Assembly (NCBI GenBank): GCA_947311845.1
Contig: CAMZMU010000062.1
Span: 52,945,365-53,009,364 of the forward strand
From: Poa pratensis
Taxonomy: Eukaryota; Streptophyta; Magnoliopsida; Poales; Poaceae
DNA: 64,000 nt
Direction of reading: 5' to 3'
Shown one piece after another: positions 20,063-30,904 of this stretch. The notes below the pieces were generated by a model, which did no database searches, had not been told where the DNA came from, and worked only from the letters and a program-made list of their open reading frames with translations. The translations under genes and the position numbers were made by a program. Position 1 is the first letter of the stretch. Each line of letters opens with the position of its first letter.

Positions 20063-20443
20063 TATAATATAATGGACCATAACCAACAAAATTTCTCGAG
20101 CTGCGACCTTGACATCAATGAAGTTACATCAAATTTCTCATAATCGCACCAAACTTGTAGTATTACTATATCTTCTCTACTAATGGATCTCGACCAACGT
20201 ATGGCACCTCATCTTGTTTATGTCTTTATTTCTTCTACTACTACGACGATAACACTGCAAAACGTACATAAACAAAGACAAATCAAATTAGAATAGTACG
20301 TACATAAATGCATATATAGTTCATGCAGCCATCGCTCTCATGAGGATTGAATTTATCAGGAGAAAACTAGTTACCTGATTATGGAGCAGCTTCTGGGGTA
20401 GGTGCGGCCCTAAGCGGCGGCACGTATCCTGCGCCCAGATCCA
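20063..20443. other. Intergenic, nothing recognised
   Basis: About 380 bases of AT-rich sequence between the MITE and the Mutator element. No gene, repeat or target duplication stands out. Confidence 0.4.
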
Positions 20444-20452
20444 TATTATTAT

Positions 20453-21731
20453 GGGCAGCGCTGAGCGTCCTCCAGAGGATAATTTCCCCCGATCCTCCGC
20501 CTCTACAAGGCGACACGTGTCCATTTTTGTGGTCAACGCGCGAACCTCTTTCTTTCCCTTCTCCGCGAAGAAAAAGAAACCAACTACACCGCAACGCCCA
20601 CCCATGACCGCGCGCCTAGGAACCGTCCCCGTCGCTTCGCCGTGATCCCCAGCCGTTGCCGTAAAAGACGCCGTCACCGGAAGAGGTCGCCGCAGCACCG
20701 TCGCCGGGCGCGCAGCACCGACGCCCGGCAGCAGCACCACGCTTCTTTGGCAGCACAACCGCCCTCCCTTGGAAGCATCTCTAGTTCTCCACCGAGCACT
20801 CGTAGCACCGCCGCGACGCCATGGGTGCACCGCCGCGATCCTTCGGCAGCACCGTCGTGGAGCACAGCCGCGCTCCATCGGCAGCACCGCCGCCCTCCCA
20901 TGGGAGCGCCGCCGCGACGCCATGGAGCACCGCCGCGCTCCTTTGGCAGCACCGCTGCGACGCCATGGGAGCTCGGCCACGCTTCTTCGGCAGCACCGCG
21001 GCCCTCTCATTGGAGCACCGCCGCAACGCCATTGGAGCTCGGCCACGCTCCTTTGGCAGCACCGCGGCCCTCCCATGGGAGCACCGCCGCGCTCCTACGG
21101 CAGCACCGCCGCTGGCTAGATGTAGTTCTGCTCTCCTCCTGCTGTCCTGCATGTAGCAACACCGTCTGCCAATAGTAGCAACTCCGGCCACAACACGCAG
21201 CACCACCACATAACGCTGGCAGCACCACTCCCCGTTCATGGCGGCGACCTTGGACGCACACCGCCGCATCAACACCGGTGATGGCGCATCGTCCGGCGTT
21301 GCAGCGTTGCGTGGGTGTGCTGGTGAGGAGCTCGTCCTCGCAGAGATGCTCGTCGGCGCAGAGGTCGCCGGAGCTTGGGAAGACAGAGGGGAGGGGTTGT
21401 AGAGCTCGACGCAGACGAGGGCGGGCGACCATGGCGAGCTGGTTGCGGAAGGAATAGGGAGTAAGGGCGGCCGCGGTCTTGTTCGCCGGCGGCGCGCGAG
21501 AGGAGAAGATCAGAGCGTGGCAGAGAAAGCGGCAGCGACGCGCGGCTGCCGGTGGATCTGGCCTCTGGATGATTCACGATGTTGAGAGAAATTCTGGGAA
21601 AGAGGAACGAGTGGAGGTGACCCTGCTGAAACGATAAGCCATGGAGGTAGGACCCACGTGGGGACGCGTGTCGCACAACCAAACCGGAGGACGCGAGGGC
21701 GCGATCCTCCGGCTGGAGGGAAGCGTTTTCC
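20453..21731. mobile_element. Non-autonomous Mutator-like element (1279 bp)
   Basis: A 9-bp duplication, TATTATTAT, lies at 20444-20452 and 21732-21740. The ends begin GGGCAGCGCTGAGCGTCCTC and, read inward from the right, GGAAAACGCTTCCCTCCAGC. Patchy similarity continues for about 70 bases, through CGGAGGAT/CCTCCG and GCGACACG(T/C)GTCC. A 9-bp duplication and long GC-rich inverted ends indicate Mutator. No transposase is present. The interior is a GC-rich array of GCAGCACCGCCGCG-type repeats. Confidence 0.8.
20690..21115. repeat. GCAGCACCGCCGC repeat array inside the Mutator element
   Basis: Irregular tandem units of about 20-25 bp built on GGCAGCACCGCCGCGCTCC and ATGGGAGC. Long open frames in several phases are a by-product of the composition. 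A second-order repeat of about 80 bp is visible around 20950-21075. Confidence 0.7.
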
Positions 21732-21740
21732 TATTATTAT

Positions 21741-22266
21741 TCATTCAAATCTCCCAGAATTATAGACGTGCACACTAGTGCAACAAAAAACAATAGTAAC
21801 ATGAAGGTTACCTTCACAGCTCACGTATTCACTCGGACCCGAGTTACAAATAGTCATGAGACCAAGAAAGTTTGCTCTATCCATGGGCGCCGCCATGAGT
21901 GTGTCGAGGTCGCCGTCGTCTGATATGCGACAAAGGCAAACGGGCGCGTCGTTGAAGAGCGACTTGAGGCCGTCGCAGCACTTCCCTGGGTTTGGAGGCT
22001 GGGGTGCGGTGCTGTTGGTGAGGAAGTCCTTGCATGGCATCAGCCCCATCAACGCCGGTAGACATTCTTTCGGCTGCGGCTTAGGTGGAGCTGGTGGCGG
22101 CGGTGCACTTGGCGGCGGGGGCAAAATATTGGTGGTATGAACGGTAAGCAGGATGGTAGCCGCGGCCACAGGCCCGCTGGTCGTACGCTCGAGGTAGAGG
22201 AAGAAGCAGGGGGACTAGGGCAATGGAGAGGAAGAAGGCGAAGTGGCTCATCTTGGATGGCATCAT
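21741..22266 (-). pseudogene. Lipid-transfer-protein / bifunctional-inhibitor-like gene, frameshifted
   Basis: On the minus strand a TATA box (about 22345-22335) precedes ATGs at 22266/22263/22251. These open a signal peptide (MSHFAFFLSIALVPLLLPLP pattern). The mature region lies in a different frame and has all eight cysteines of the LTP/2S-albumin fold: C-x9-C-x17-CC-x12-C-x-C-x27-C-x9-C (LMPCKDFL, KCCDGLKSLF, VCLC, ICNS, VSCEG), preceded by a proline-rich hinge. A one-base shift between about 22170 and 22240 is needed to join signal and domain. After VSCEG a GTAACC donor (21811-21810) suggests a last intron. Otherwise the frame runs to 21741, directly beside the Mutator insertion. Such proteins are secreted and bind lipids. 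This copy looks non-functional unless the shift is a sequencing error. Confidence 0.75.
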
Positions 22267-22345
22267 CGCTCGATATTCTCGTTTGTTTCTGCACGCGTGC
22301 TGTGAAGACCTGGCGAACATATGGTGGGGTATCCATTTATATGAG

Positions 22346-22672
22346 ATGCATCTGAACTTTGAGGCGGAGATAAGGATACGAGGCGTGCTTAGTTAGTTAG
22401 GAACTTAGGATCCATTTCTAACCTCCGTGATTTCACATCGATTGGTTTTCCGTTGGAATTAATCTTGCCATTATTTAGTGATAAGGACTGAGTTTGTTAG
22501 GACGCCTTGCATGCTGTGGGCCCTATGCATCCGGTGTTAGTCATTACTTCTAGAATGTTTTTTTTACGTAGTCTCGTTAGAATGTTACAGGAGTTGGCCG
22601 ATTTGTTAGTCAGCTGGACGTGCGTGCCATGCGAGTTTTGCTACGCATAAGCGATTTTTTAACAAATATGTA
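22346..22672. other. Upstream flank of the LTP-like gene, nothing recognised
   Basis: AT-rich sequence with no visible gene or repeat up to the MITE at 22673. Confidence 0.4.
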
Positions 22673-22795
22673 CTCTCTCCGTCCAATAATAACTGTCTCA
22701 AGTTTGACAAAAAGTGGATGTATCTAGACATGAAACATGTATGGATACATCCACTTTTGAACAAACTTGAGACAATTATTATTGGACGGAGGGAG
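22673..22795. mobile_element. Stowaway MITE (123 bp, near-perfect palindrome)
   Basis: Starts CTCTCTCCGTCCAATAATAA and ends with its inverse TTATTATTGGACGGAGGGAG, flanked by TA (22671-22672, 22796-22797). The arms pair along nearly the whole length, around GTGGATGTATC and GATACATCCAC. This is a classic small grass Stowaway. Confidence 0.95.
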
Positions 22796-22865
22796 TACCT
22801 TTTACCGACACATTTGCATAAAATACCACATGCAGAAGCAGAGGCATCCGAGAAGGGCAAGTCTC

Positions 22866-22979
22866 CGTAATTAACCAGGCAATGTATGAGTTTGGATCCG
22901 ATTTCCCTTTCTAAACTGGACCAATTTTTCTTCTAATAATGCAATGGCAGAGCTCCTGCCGGTTACGGTCAAAAAAAAA
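22866..22979 (+). mobile_element. Severely 5'-truncated LINE (114 bp)
   Basis: A 14-bp duplication, GAAGGGCAAGTCTC, flanks the insert (22852-22865 and 22980-22993). The insert ends in a run of A, and the sequence before it (GCAGAGCTCCTGCCGGTTAC) is like grass LINE 3' ends. Only the extreme 3' end was integrated. Confidence 0.85.
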
Positions 22980-22993
22980 GAAGGGCAAGTCTC

Positions 22994-23400
22994 AAAGCTT
23001 TTGAAATGGCAATGTTCGACGAATTGCTTACTGCTACTTGTGTGATTGTGTGTGCAGTGCGTGCTCTGCTTTTGATCTAGTGTTCGAGCTTGGTTGCATT
23101 TCTAGTTTGCAGCAATGCATTCAGGGTAGTGAGGTACGGTGCTTGTACCGAAGTTGCACCTGCGTGACTGTGAAGTACATCCGGCGGTATAAAATTCTTA
23201 CACTTGACGTACGTACGCTTGGGGCTCACGCAGTCCGTATAGAAAAGAAGTATAAATTGAGTATATATCAAGCCATTTTCTTTGGATTCAGGATTAAATT
23301 ACTGAATTGTATAAATAATCTTAGTTCCATTTGAGTACGATGATCTGCGCTGGGTAGTTAAGTTGCCTAGCTAGTCAACATCCCCAACACAAAAGAGCTT
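22994..23400. other. Intergenic, nothing recognised
   Basis: About 400 bases without a supported gene. The one ORF (23038-23334) has no recognisable features. Confidence 0.4.
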
Positions 23401-23419
23401 AGTCAACTTGTTTGGCCGA

Positions 23420-23919
23420 GCATCATACCAAGGCGAAGAACTCCGGTAAGAATTTACGGAGGACTTATTCTACCTTACATCCACCGAGTTCAGTTGCATG
23501 GCTAAGCTCGGTTGATTCTACCTTACATACCAAGGCGAAGAACTCCGATAAGAATGGCAAATTCTCGGTTGATTCTATGTATAGAGCACTTATTCTACCT
23601 GAAGTTCCAGTCGATCGTACGTATAATAATAAACTTTGAAAGATGAAGATACCGCTAAAAACCAAAGTGTTTGCGTAGTATCTTCGTCGAGGAGTAATCC
23701 TTACCAAAGATAACCTTGCCAAACGTAATTGGCACGGAAGTAAAAAGTGTGTCTTCTGTCAACATGACGAGACCATTAAACACTTATTCTTTCAGTGCGA
23801 GTTCGCCAGGTCTACATGGTCAGCCATCCAGATAGGTTCTACCTTACATCCACCAAGTTCAGTTGCTAACATTTTTGGCAACTGGTTAAACGGTGTGGAT
23901 CCTAGGTTTAAACTCTTCA
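23420..23919 (+). pseudogene. Relic of a LINE reverse transcriptase C-terminus (zf-RVT region)
   Basis: From about 23540 the plus strand encodes a zf-RVT-type region. It reads GKFSVDSMYRAL, then IPLKTKVFAW, then CVFCQHDETIKHLFFQCEF, with the Cys/His spacing C-x2-C...H-x4-C of this domain. Two tryptophan positions are stop codons (TGA near 23637 and TAG near 23679), each one G-to-A change from TGG. Upstream, 23420-23540 repeats short pieces (GGCGAAGAACTCCG twice, and TCTACCTTACATCCACC also found again near 23840), showing local duplication. The relic is cut at 23925 by the LTR retrotransposon D. Confidence 0.75.
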
Positions 23920-26002
23920 GTAGGTATTGGGTTGCGCGTACGGTAAATTAAAAAATTCACGTATTGCTACGCAACCTTTCCAAGATCTACTATCGAGATA
24001 CATGCGAATACGAAGATCCAAAGATCTAGTTTAGTATACGTTACCAACACCGTAGATTGCGGAAGAACGTGTTGATGACGTAGTCGATGTAGCCGATCGC
24101 GGTCTCTCTCAACGTAGGGAGATTCCGACGCCTTCTTCTCATTCGCTTCACCACCTTGATTCAACAGCTGAAAGGTCCAACGTCTATGACGAGAAATCCC
24201 TCTGAGAGCTTGCACACGTACACTGGAAAGGTTCAGCAGGACTTCGCCGTCCAAGCTCGAAGTCTGCTGGTGTATATGAAGGTGGAGATCTCAACACATG
24301 AGAAGAAGAGAGAGATTAGATCTAGTCTAATCAGATAGGTCGCCTCTAATTAGATATCCCTCTAATCCAACTAGAAGAGATCTAAACTTGAGAGCTGACG
24401 TGAGTCATTCGTGTGTCTAAATTGTGTTAATTGCCTTTCCACAACTAGAAGGGTGGGGTTTATAAAGGAGCCCAAGAGGTAGGGAGACTTGGACAAGGGG
24501 AAACCTTTCCTAGTCCAACTCAACTTGGACAAGGGGAAAGTTTCCCCTTGCCCAATTCGGCATGGGAGGGGAGTTGGAGTGGAACTCCAACTCCTCCCCT
24601 CCCTTCTCCCTTCCTAGCTCGGCCGGCGGGTGGGGCCCACCTGGGCCGCACCGACCTAGGCAGGTGGGGCCCACCTAGGCCGGCCGCCCTGCCCTGCGCC
24701 GCGCCTGGCGGGTGGGGCCCGCCTGGCCAGCCACCGCCTCAGCCGCCCGCCGCCACGTGGCCCTGCCCTGGCCGCACCGACCTGGCGGGTGGGGCCCGCC
24801 TGGCCGACCGCCACTTGGCCGCCGTCGTCGCCCCCTCGCCCCGCCATGGGCATTCGGCCCACTAGGGTTCGGCCGGGGTTTCCCCCGATGGCACTTCGGC
24901 CCACCACCACTTGGTGGTGTGGCTTTAATATTTTTCCCGTAATTATTTATCAATTAAATAAATGAATATTTAGTTAACATATAATTAAATAATACTTTGT
25001 CTAATTAATTCTTATTTGAGTATTTCCTTTTACAGAATATTCACCGAATTAATTACCTATCATATGAAACTCCTTTCATATGATCCGAGACACCCAGTGT
25101 CCGCCGACAAAATACTCCGGACAAATATATCCTCCATATATAAACCCTCGGAATAAATCCGACCGTGATAGTAACTTCTATCACAAACTTTCTCTCTTGA
25201 CAAGGTATGTCTACCACGCAAGCACAATGCCGGTGATACTGTCTCCATGTTCCAGACCAACCATATAACACAACTAACCAATCCTAGCTTAAGTGTGTCC
25301 ACCCTACAGGTTCGATAACGGGTAGCTATAATTGGTTGGGTATCAACCAATCATCGGCCAGTGACAGTTCCAAGGACGTCCTGTGTAGCTGCCATCGTTA
25401 TGCGAATAACTCTACTATTGAACCTGTTGATTATCATATATCAATCCCATTACTCACGATACTGAACTTCACCCGAGATATAGATCCGTGATGATACCAT
25501 GAATCAATCAAGGATTGATTCACATCATCTTTGTCTATCTCGTTACCGGTAAGTTCCCTTTACTCGTTGTCGTATTATGATATCCCACACGTGCAACTTC
25601 ACCATGCATTGTCTGCAGAACGTAGTGGATATATATAATACCGAGTGGGCCCTGAAAGTATCTCTCTTAACCTAGAGGAGTAATTTCCCATCTCAGAACA
25701 TTAGGATACACACACACCTTCGAAGCCACCTAGCAACTGCCTTTATGGTCACCCTGTTACGGCCGTGACGGTGGACAGCACCAAAGCAACACTTCCAGTA
25801 TGCATGACCCCAATAACCTCATGGTTACAAGGACATGTTATACAACAACCTTTCTGTGATAAAGCTAAGGACAAAAAGACTATTTAACGGAATCTCTTAG
25901 CATACCAACACTTGGGTGACCCAGCCATATTATTGTCCAATAATATGCCATCCTTGATGCCGACATAAACTCTATGTCCATGACTAGGAAAAGCCGCGTC
26001 AT

Positions 26003-27374
26003 TGATGCATGTAAAATGCATACATGAACTTTGCACTATATCACTCGTATTCCAATCATATTTGCATCATATAAAGGTTATACCACCGTTATTTAATGAT
26101 TTTAGGAAATAAAATAATTGTTTCCTATTTTTATGGAATTAACCCTGCAGAAAACCCTATTTTTTTTCCTTTTATGTTTCAGGGACCCAAACGTCGTCAG
26201 AAAAATCTGGAAAAATACAGAGGTCATTATTTTTGGAAGGAGGAAGACGTAGGAGCGAAGGAATCAAGCAAACGGAGCCCGGAAGGCCAAAAGGGGGTGG
26301 CCCATGCGGCCACTGTACCTGGCCACGTGGGGCCCACCATTTTGGGCCTCGAGGCCCCTCAGCCGTCGATCTTTTCTCAACCGCCTTCGTCTTGACCTAA
26401 AAACGTCTATAAAAGAAGTCCCACGACGTTCTCGAAAACAAGCGTCGCCATATCACAGAAACACGAAAACGAAGATCTGGAGTTGTAGATTGGAGGGGGA
26501 AAACTCCGGCGGGGCGCTGTCGGCGTGGTCTCCACCCTCTCCATCGACATCTCCACCATCTCCATGATGAAGGGGGAGTAGTCCACCCTCTGGACTATGG
26601 GTTTGTGGTGGTAACTTATGTATCTCTCCTCTCTTTGAGCTTCACTAATTAGTACCGTATGAGCTGCTGAACATGATTACGGTCATCTATGTAATTCTTA
26701 TGGTGGATATTGTGGTATGAGATGATTTGTTATGCATTTACTGTTGTGTTGGAACTTCTATGACATGTCATACTTTGATAGAATATTGTTCTTTAATAAG
26801 TATGATGTATGTGGGTACGGGATGGCCGATGTGACACGGCATAGGTATTGAGTGACACAGTACCGACCAACATCCTTTATCTGGGGGTAAAAAGAAAGAG
26901 TATGATGTGGGAGTGACAACAACCATGCTAGCCTTACGGGGGTGACATAGCACACAAATGAGTATTTCTTTCAACTATGTGTTTTAGGACATATAGCCGT
27001 CATTAAAAGCTACCATTAAAACATGACAATTGTGTGCACTTTATCTATAACACGATAATCACCGTAGATGAGAGAGAGAGGATTAAGTGAACCCATGAAC
27101 CCATGTCCATTGTTCCTATAAGAGAAAACCTTTGTCTTGTCCTCTTGCATTGAAGAAGATTGGGACACTTTTACATTCTTACTTGGTTACATTAAACTTC
27201 CATCCATCAAATCAACCACCTTGTTCTTTAAACTTGTTTAGTGCATAATCAACTAAAACTTGTGACACTTTAGTTGTAGGGAATAGATAACTTTTCCTTC
27301 TTGCTCCTGCGGATCGATACCTTACTTCCACATTGAGAGGTGCTATAGTGATCCCCCTGCTCTTGGGGTAATCA
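26003..27374 (+). repeat. 5' LTR of B (1372 bp)
   Basis: Starts TGATGCATG, ends TAATCA directly before the AGTACTTTTC spacer and the primer-binding site. Confidence 0.8.
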
Positions 27375-27505
27375 AGTACTTTTCTGGCGCCGTTGCCGGG
27401 GAGCGTAGCGCTTAAGTTTCTATTCTTGTGTGCACTAGACTAAGCTTGGGGAAGTCTCTTTAAACTTGTTTTATATCTTGCAATCATCTAAGCTTGGGGA
27501 GGTTT

Positions 27506-28846
27506 ATGGCTTTTATGAATCGTGCATCGCTGCATCTTGCTTTATATGAAACTGCTTATGCCACTACTGCTAAAGTGGTTGAAACTACTATGTCTGAGGT
27601 ACCTAAAGTGGGATTTAAAGTTCCCATTGGTCATGTTAAAAGAGTTATGAACAAACCATTTACAGGGGATGGAACTAAGTCTGCATGTGAACACATAGAA
27701 ACAATTGATGAAATATGTGGTTTGTTTAGGCTTCCTGGTATTTCTGATGATCAAATAAAAATGAAGCTATTATATTTGTCTTTATCTGGTAATGCTCGTG
27801 ATTGGTACATGTCTTTGGATGAAGAAGTGAAAACTGATTGGAGAATTTTGAGGGAGGTTTTTCTTAAATATTTTACTCCCCGAGAAAGTACTAATATTTT
27901 GCAGGAAGAAGATGATGAACACATAAGCTTGGAAGAGGAAGAATGTGAAGAAGAGGATAAAAACCTAAGCTTGGGGATGCCCATGCAATCTCAAGAAAAT
28001 GCTGAAAAAGATGAACAACTGGAGAATGAAGAGTTGGATCCCCCAACTTCACCATCAACATATGATAGTAACACTCAAACTCAAAAACCTTTTGTTAGTA
28101 AACCTATTGATAATAATGAGGAGTGTTGCTTAAATATGCTATATGATAATTCTTTAGATGATGGTCCTATGCTTATTGATAATCCTCCATGTTTAGAACT
28201 TGTTACTACTCTATATGAGGATAAAAATGATATACTTGCTGTTTGTCAAAATACTCTTACTAATGAGAGTCCTACTTTGTTTCTGAATTCTCCTAATAAC
28301 ACCATAGAGGAGAAATTTGCTTATGTTGAGAAATACTTATGTGGTTTGCAATTATCTTTAATTCCAAATCTTTGTTGCAACCATGATATTAAACTTGATA
28401 TTGATCTTAACAACTATTTTGAAAGAGGGAAGCATGCTAATGAATTCCAAAGTAAATTTAATGATCCTCATTATGTTCCCAAATTATCTAAGTTGGAAGA
28501 TTCTATTGGTTATATGGTTGAATACACTTCTACTACTTGCAACTATTATGAAAGAGGAGGTGATAAGTACCCTCTGTATGCTACTAATAATTATGGGCTG
28601 AAAGTAACTATTGTTAATATGCATTGGAAAACTTCTATTCATTGTGATTCATTCATATACAAAATGCCAATGCATAGGAAGAAAGTTAGACTTCGTTGTT
28701 ATTACTTTTGTGTCTTGTGTTTCTCTCAAATAGGTTTCAACTTGACTATTATTTTGATCGGTTTGAGAGCACCATGGGACCCTGGTATAATTCATGGAAC
28801 ACTTCCCAAAAAAGAGGGGAACATCAAAGTTCAAGCTCCCTCATGA
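27506..28846 (+). CDS. Gag-like protein of element B
   Basis: ATG at 27506 opens an uninterrupted frame of 446 codons. Residues about 60-130 match an LTR-retrotransposon gag core: YLSLSGNARDWYMSL, followed by WRILREVFLKYFTPRE, the region that reads KAKxWLxSLPxGSI...FLxKYFPP in the Athila group. The rest is an acidic linker (EEEECEEEDKN) and a long Asn/Asp-rich C-terminal half with no zinc knuckle. The last about 60 residues turn basic and hydrophobic and may be read-through of non-coding sequence. No pol follows, so B would have depended on proteins from a relative. Confidence 0.7.
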   Translation: MAFMNRASLHLALYETAYATTAKVVETTMSEVPKVGFKVPIGHVKRVMNKPFTGDGTKSACEHIETIDEICGLFRLPGISDDQIKMKLLYLSLSGNARDWYMSLDEEVKTDWRILREVFLKYFTPRESTNILQEEDDEHISLEEEECEEEDKNLSLGMPMQSQENAEKDEQLENEELDPPTSPSTYDSNTQTQKPFVSKPIDNNEECCLNMLYDNSLDDGPMLIDNPPCLELVTTLYEDKNDILAVCQNTLTNESPTLFLNSPNNTIEEKFAYVEKYLCGLQLSLIPNLCCNHDIKLDIDLNNYFERGKHANEFQSKFNDPHYVPKLSKLEDSIGYMVEYTSTTCNYYERGGDKYPLYATNNYGLKVTIVNMHWKTSIHCDSFIYKMPMHRKKVRLRCYYFCVLCFSQIGFNLTIILIGLRAPWDPGIIHGTLPKKEGNIKVQAPS

Positions 28847-30208
28847 GCTTCATCTTCAATAAACAACAAGTAAGAAGCCTAGCTATATGGCTATAAAGAA
28901 AGCGCTTTGCGGGAGGCAACCCGGTTATTTTTATGTGTGATTTTCTTTGTGTCCTCTTGCTGTATCAAGAGAGTTTGTTTTTAGTTTAGTTTCTGGAGTT
29001 TTTAATAAAGTGCCAAGTTTTACCCATTTTGGTCTTGAAAAGTTGCTTATAGCGTTCGGAGATTTTATTCCTGCACGAATCTGTGCACGGTATGATTTTT
29101 AATTATTATTCTGTAACTAATAATGAGCTCATATTTGAACTGTGGTTGCAACTTTTCATCCTCTGTATGCATGAATTTTTGCAGAATTTTTGGCAAATTT
29201 TGGTAGGGTAGAAAAATACGTTTTGTTGCTGCTGTTTTTCTGGACAGATTCTGTCCCATTTTGTTTTATGCATGTTTTGAACTTTTATCTTGAATCTTTT
29301 TTATTCAAATGAGTTTATGAGTAGGCATACAACATAATATACTTTCTGGACATTCATATGATGTTTTGTTTAAAGATTATATGAAGCAAGAAACCTATTT
29401 GTTTATCACTACTAATGCACCCGACAGAAAAGAAAATGGGAGAAACGGTGTTTTGAAGTTTTTTCACATGGATTGGAGGAGATGCACCAAGAGTTATCCA
29501 AGGATGGTGAAGACCATAAGCTGGGGGATGTGAATACAACCCCACTGGACCTACACACTCTCGGTTTGCGCACGTCTAACTTCTGTTTTTTGATCGAAAC
29601 ACTTTATCGCATAAACTTGGAGCGTCTTTTTGTTTGTTTTTGGTTTGATTTTTATTTTGTGAGACCACCACACCATCATTTATATGTGAAAGAGCTACTG
29701 GAAATATGGGTTAAAATATGTTGGATGCTTTTATTAAATTGGGAAAAGGGATGTTTGAGTTGATTTTTAAAGTTACATATAGTTGCATGATTCATGAGCT
29801 TGTTAATGCGTAATAATTTGCAAATGCTTTATTAAGAGCTATCACTTATTCATGTTTTGATGCTGAATGTTATTTTACTTAGTTTAACATGGATTAGTTA
29901 GTTCTATGGACACTTATGCATGCATCTAGATGGTCAACTTTCTCCCTCTTGCTAGCCCAAACATTCCAACAAGCAAAAACTTGTTTCCAACACCTTCAAC
30001 CAAAGTTATTACAGTGAGTCCACCATATCTACCTAATGGCTTTATGCTATATTCCGAGTATGTATATCATGATATTTGTGTTATCTATACCTCTAAATGA
30101 AAATGTTTATGTTATTGATTGTTATGGGAAAAGTTGGTTATATAGCTCTCACGAACTTGATGCACAACTTTATTTTTATTGCATAAATAAAACATGACCC
30201 ATTGTGAT

Positions 30209-30681
30209 GATGTGGGAGTGACAACAACCATGCTAGCCTTACGGGGTGACATAGCACACAAATGAGTATTTCTTTCAACTATGTGTTTTAGGACATATAG
30301 CCGTCATTAAAAGCTACCATTAAAACATGACAATTGTGTGTACTTTATCTATAACACGATAATCACCGTAGATGAGAGAGAGAGAGGATTAAGTGAACCC
30401 ATGAACCCATGTCCATTGTTCCTATAAGAGAAAACCTTTGTCTTGTCCTCTTGCATTGAAGAGGATTGGGACACTTTTACATTCTTGCTTGGTTACATTA
30501 AACTTCCATCCATCAAATCAACCACCTTGTTCTTTAAACTTGTTTAGTGCATAATCAACTAAAACTTGTGACACTTTAGTTGTAGGGAATAGATAACTTT
30601 TCCTTCTTGCTCCTGCGGATCGATACCTTACTTCCACATTGAGAGGTGCTATAGTGATCCCCCTGCTCTTGGGGGTAATCA
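30209..30681 (+). repeat. Truncated 3' LTR of B (473 bp)
   Basis: Matches 26904-27374 of the 5' LTR almost base for base. The first about 900 bases of the LTR and adjoining internal sequence are missing; the junction lies in a GATGATGTGGG microhomology. Confidence 0.85.
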
Positions 30682-30904
30682 GTCATCTAGCTTTCAAGAA
30701 TTAGTCCGTAAAAGAACTAGGGTACATTTTACGTATTCATATTCTCTACACGTGCAGGTGAGCTTTTCCCTAAATAACGCATTTAGAAATCACTGCAGTT
30801 ATAGCATAGAGAATACGAATCAATAATGTATGAATCAGATATACATATGTATAAATACATTGTCACATGTATAAATGCATTGCCTTTTGGGCATATATCC
30901 AACA

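Larger units (their letters stand above)
26003..30681 (+). mobile_element. Non-autonomous Gypsy-like element B (4.7 kb) in the LTR of D
   Basis: Flanked by the 5-bp duplication GTCAT (25998-26002, 30682-30686). It begins TGATGCATGTAAAATGC and ends GGGTAATCA. A primer-binding site of the TGGCGCCGTTGCCGGGGA type (27385-27402) follows the 5' LTR. It encodes one gag-like ORF and no protease, reverse transcriptase or integrase. The 5' half of its LTR matches that of element A (46797-54778), which lies in the opposite orientation, and its 3' internal part (28800-30200) matches A's 49600-50950. The 3' LTR is truncated by an internal deletion. Confidence 0.88.
23925..30904 (-). repeat. 3' LTR of D (interrupted by element B)
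   Basis: Native LTR sequence is 23925-26002 plus 30687-30904, about 2,296 bp. It starts TGTTGG (at 30904 on the minus strand) and ends CCCAATA (at 23925), where most LTRs end in CA. Both visible D LTR ends share that terminus. Confidence 0.8.

Noticed and set aside
20321..21076. 251-codon minus-strand ORF in the Mutator element
   Set aside because: Translates GCAGCACCGCCGC repeats as Cys/Arg/Ala runs; similar long frames exist in other phases and no domain is visible.
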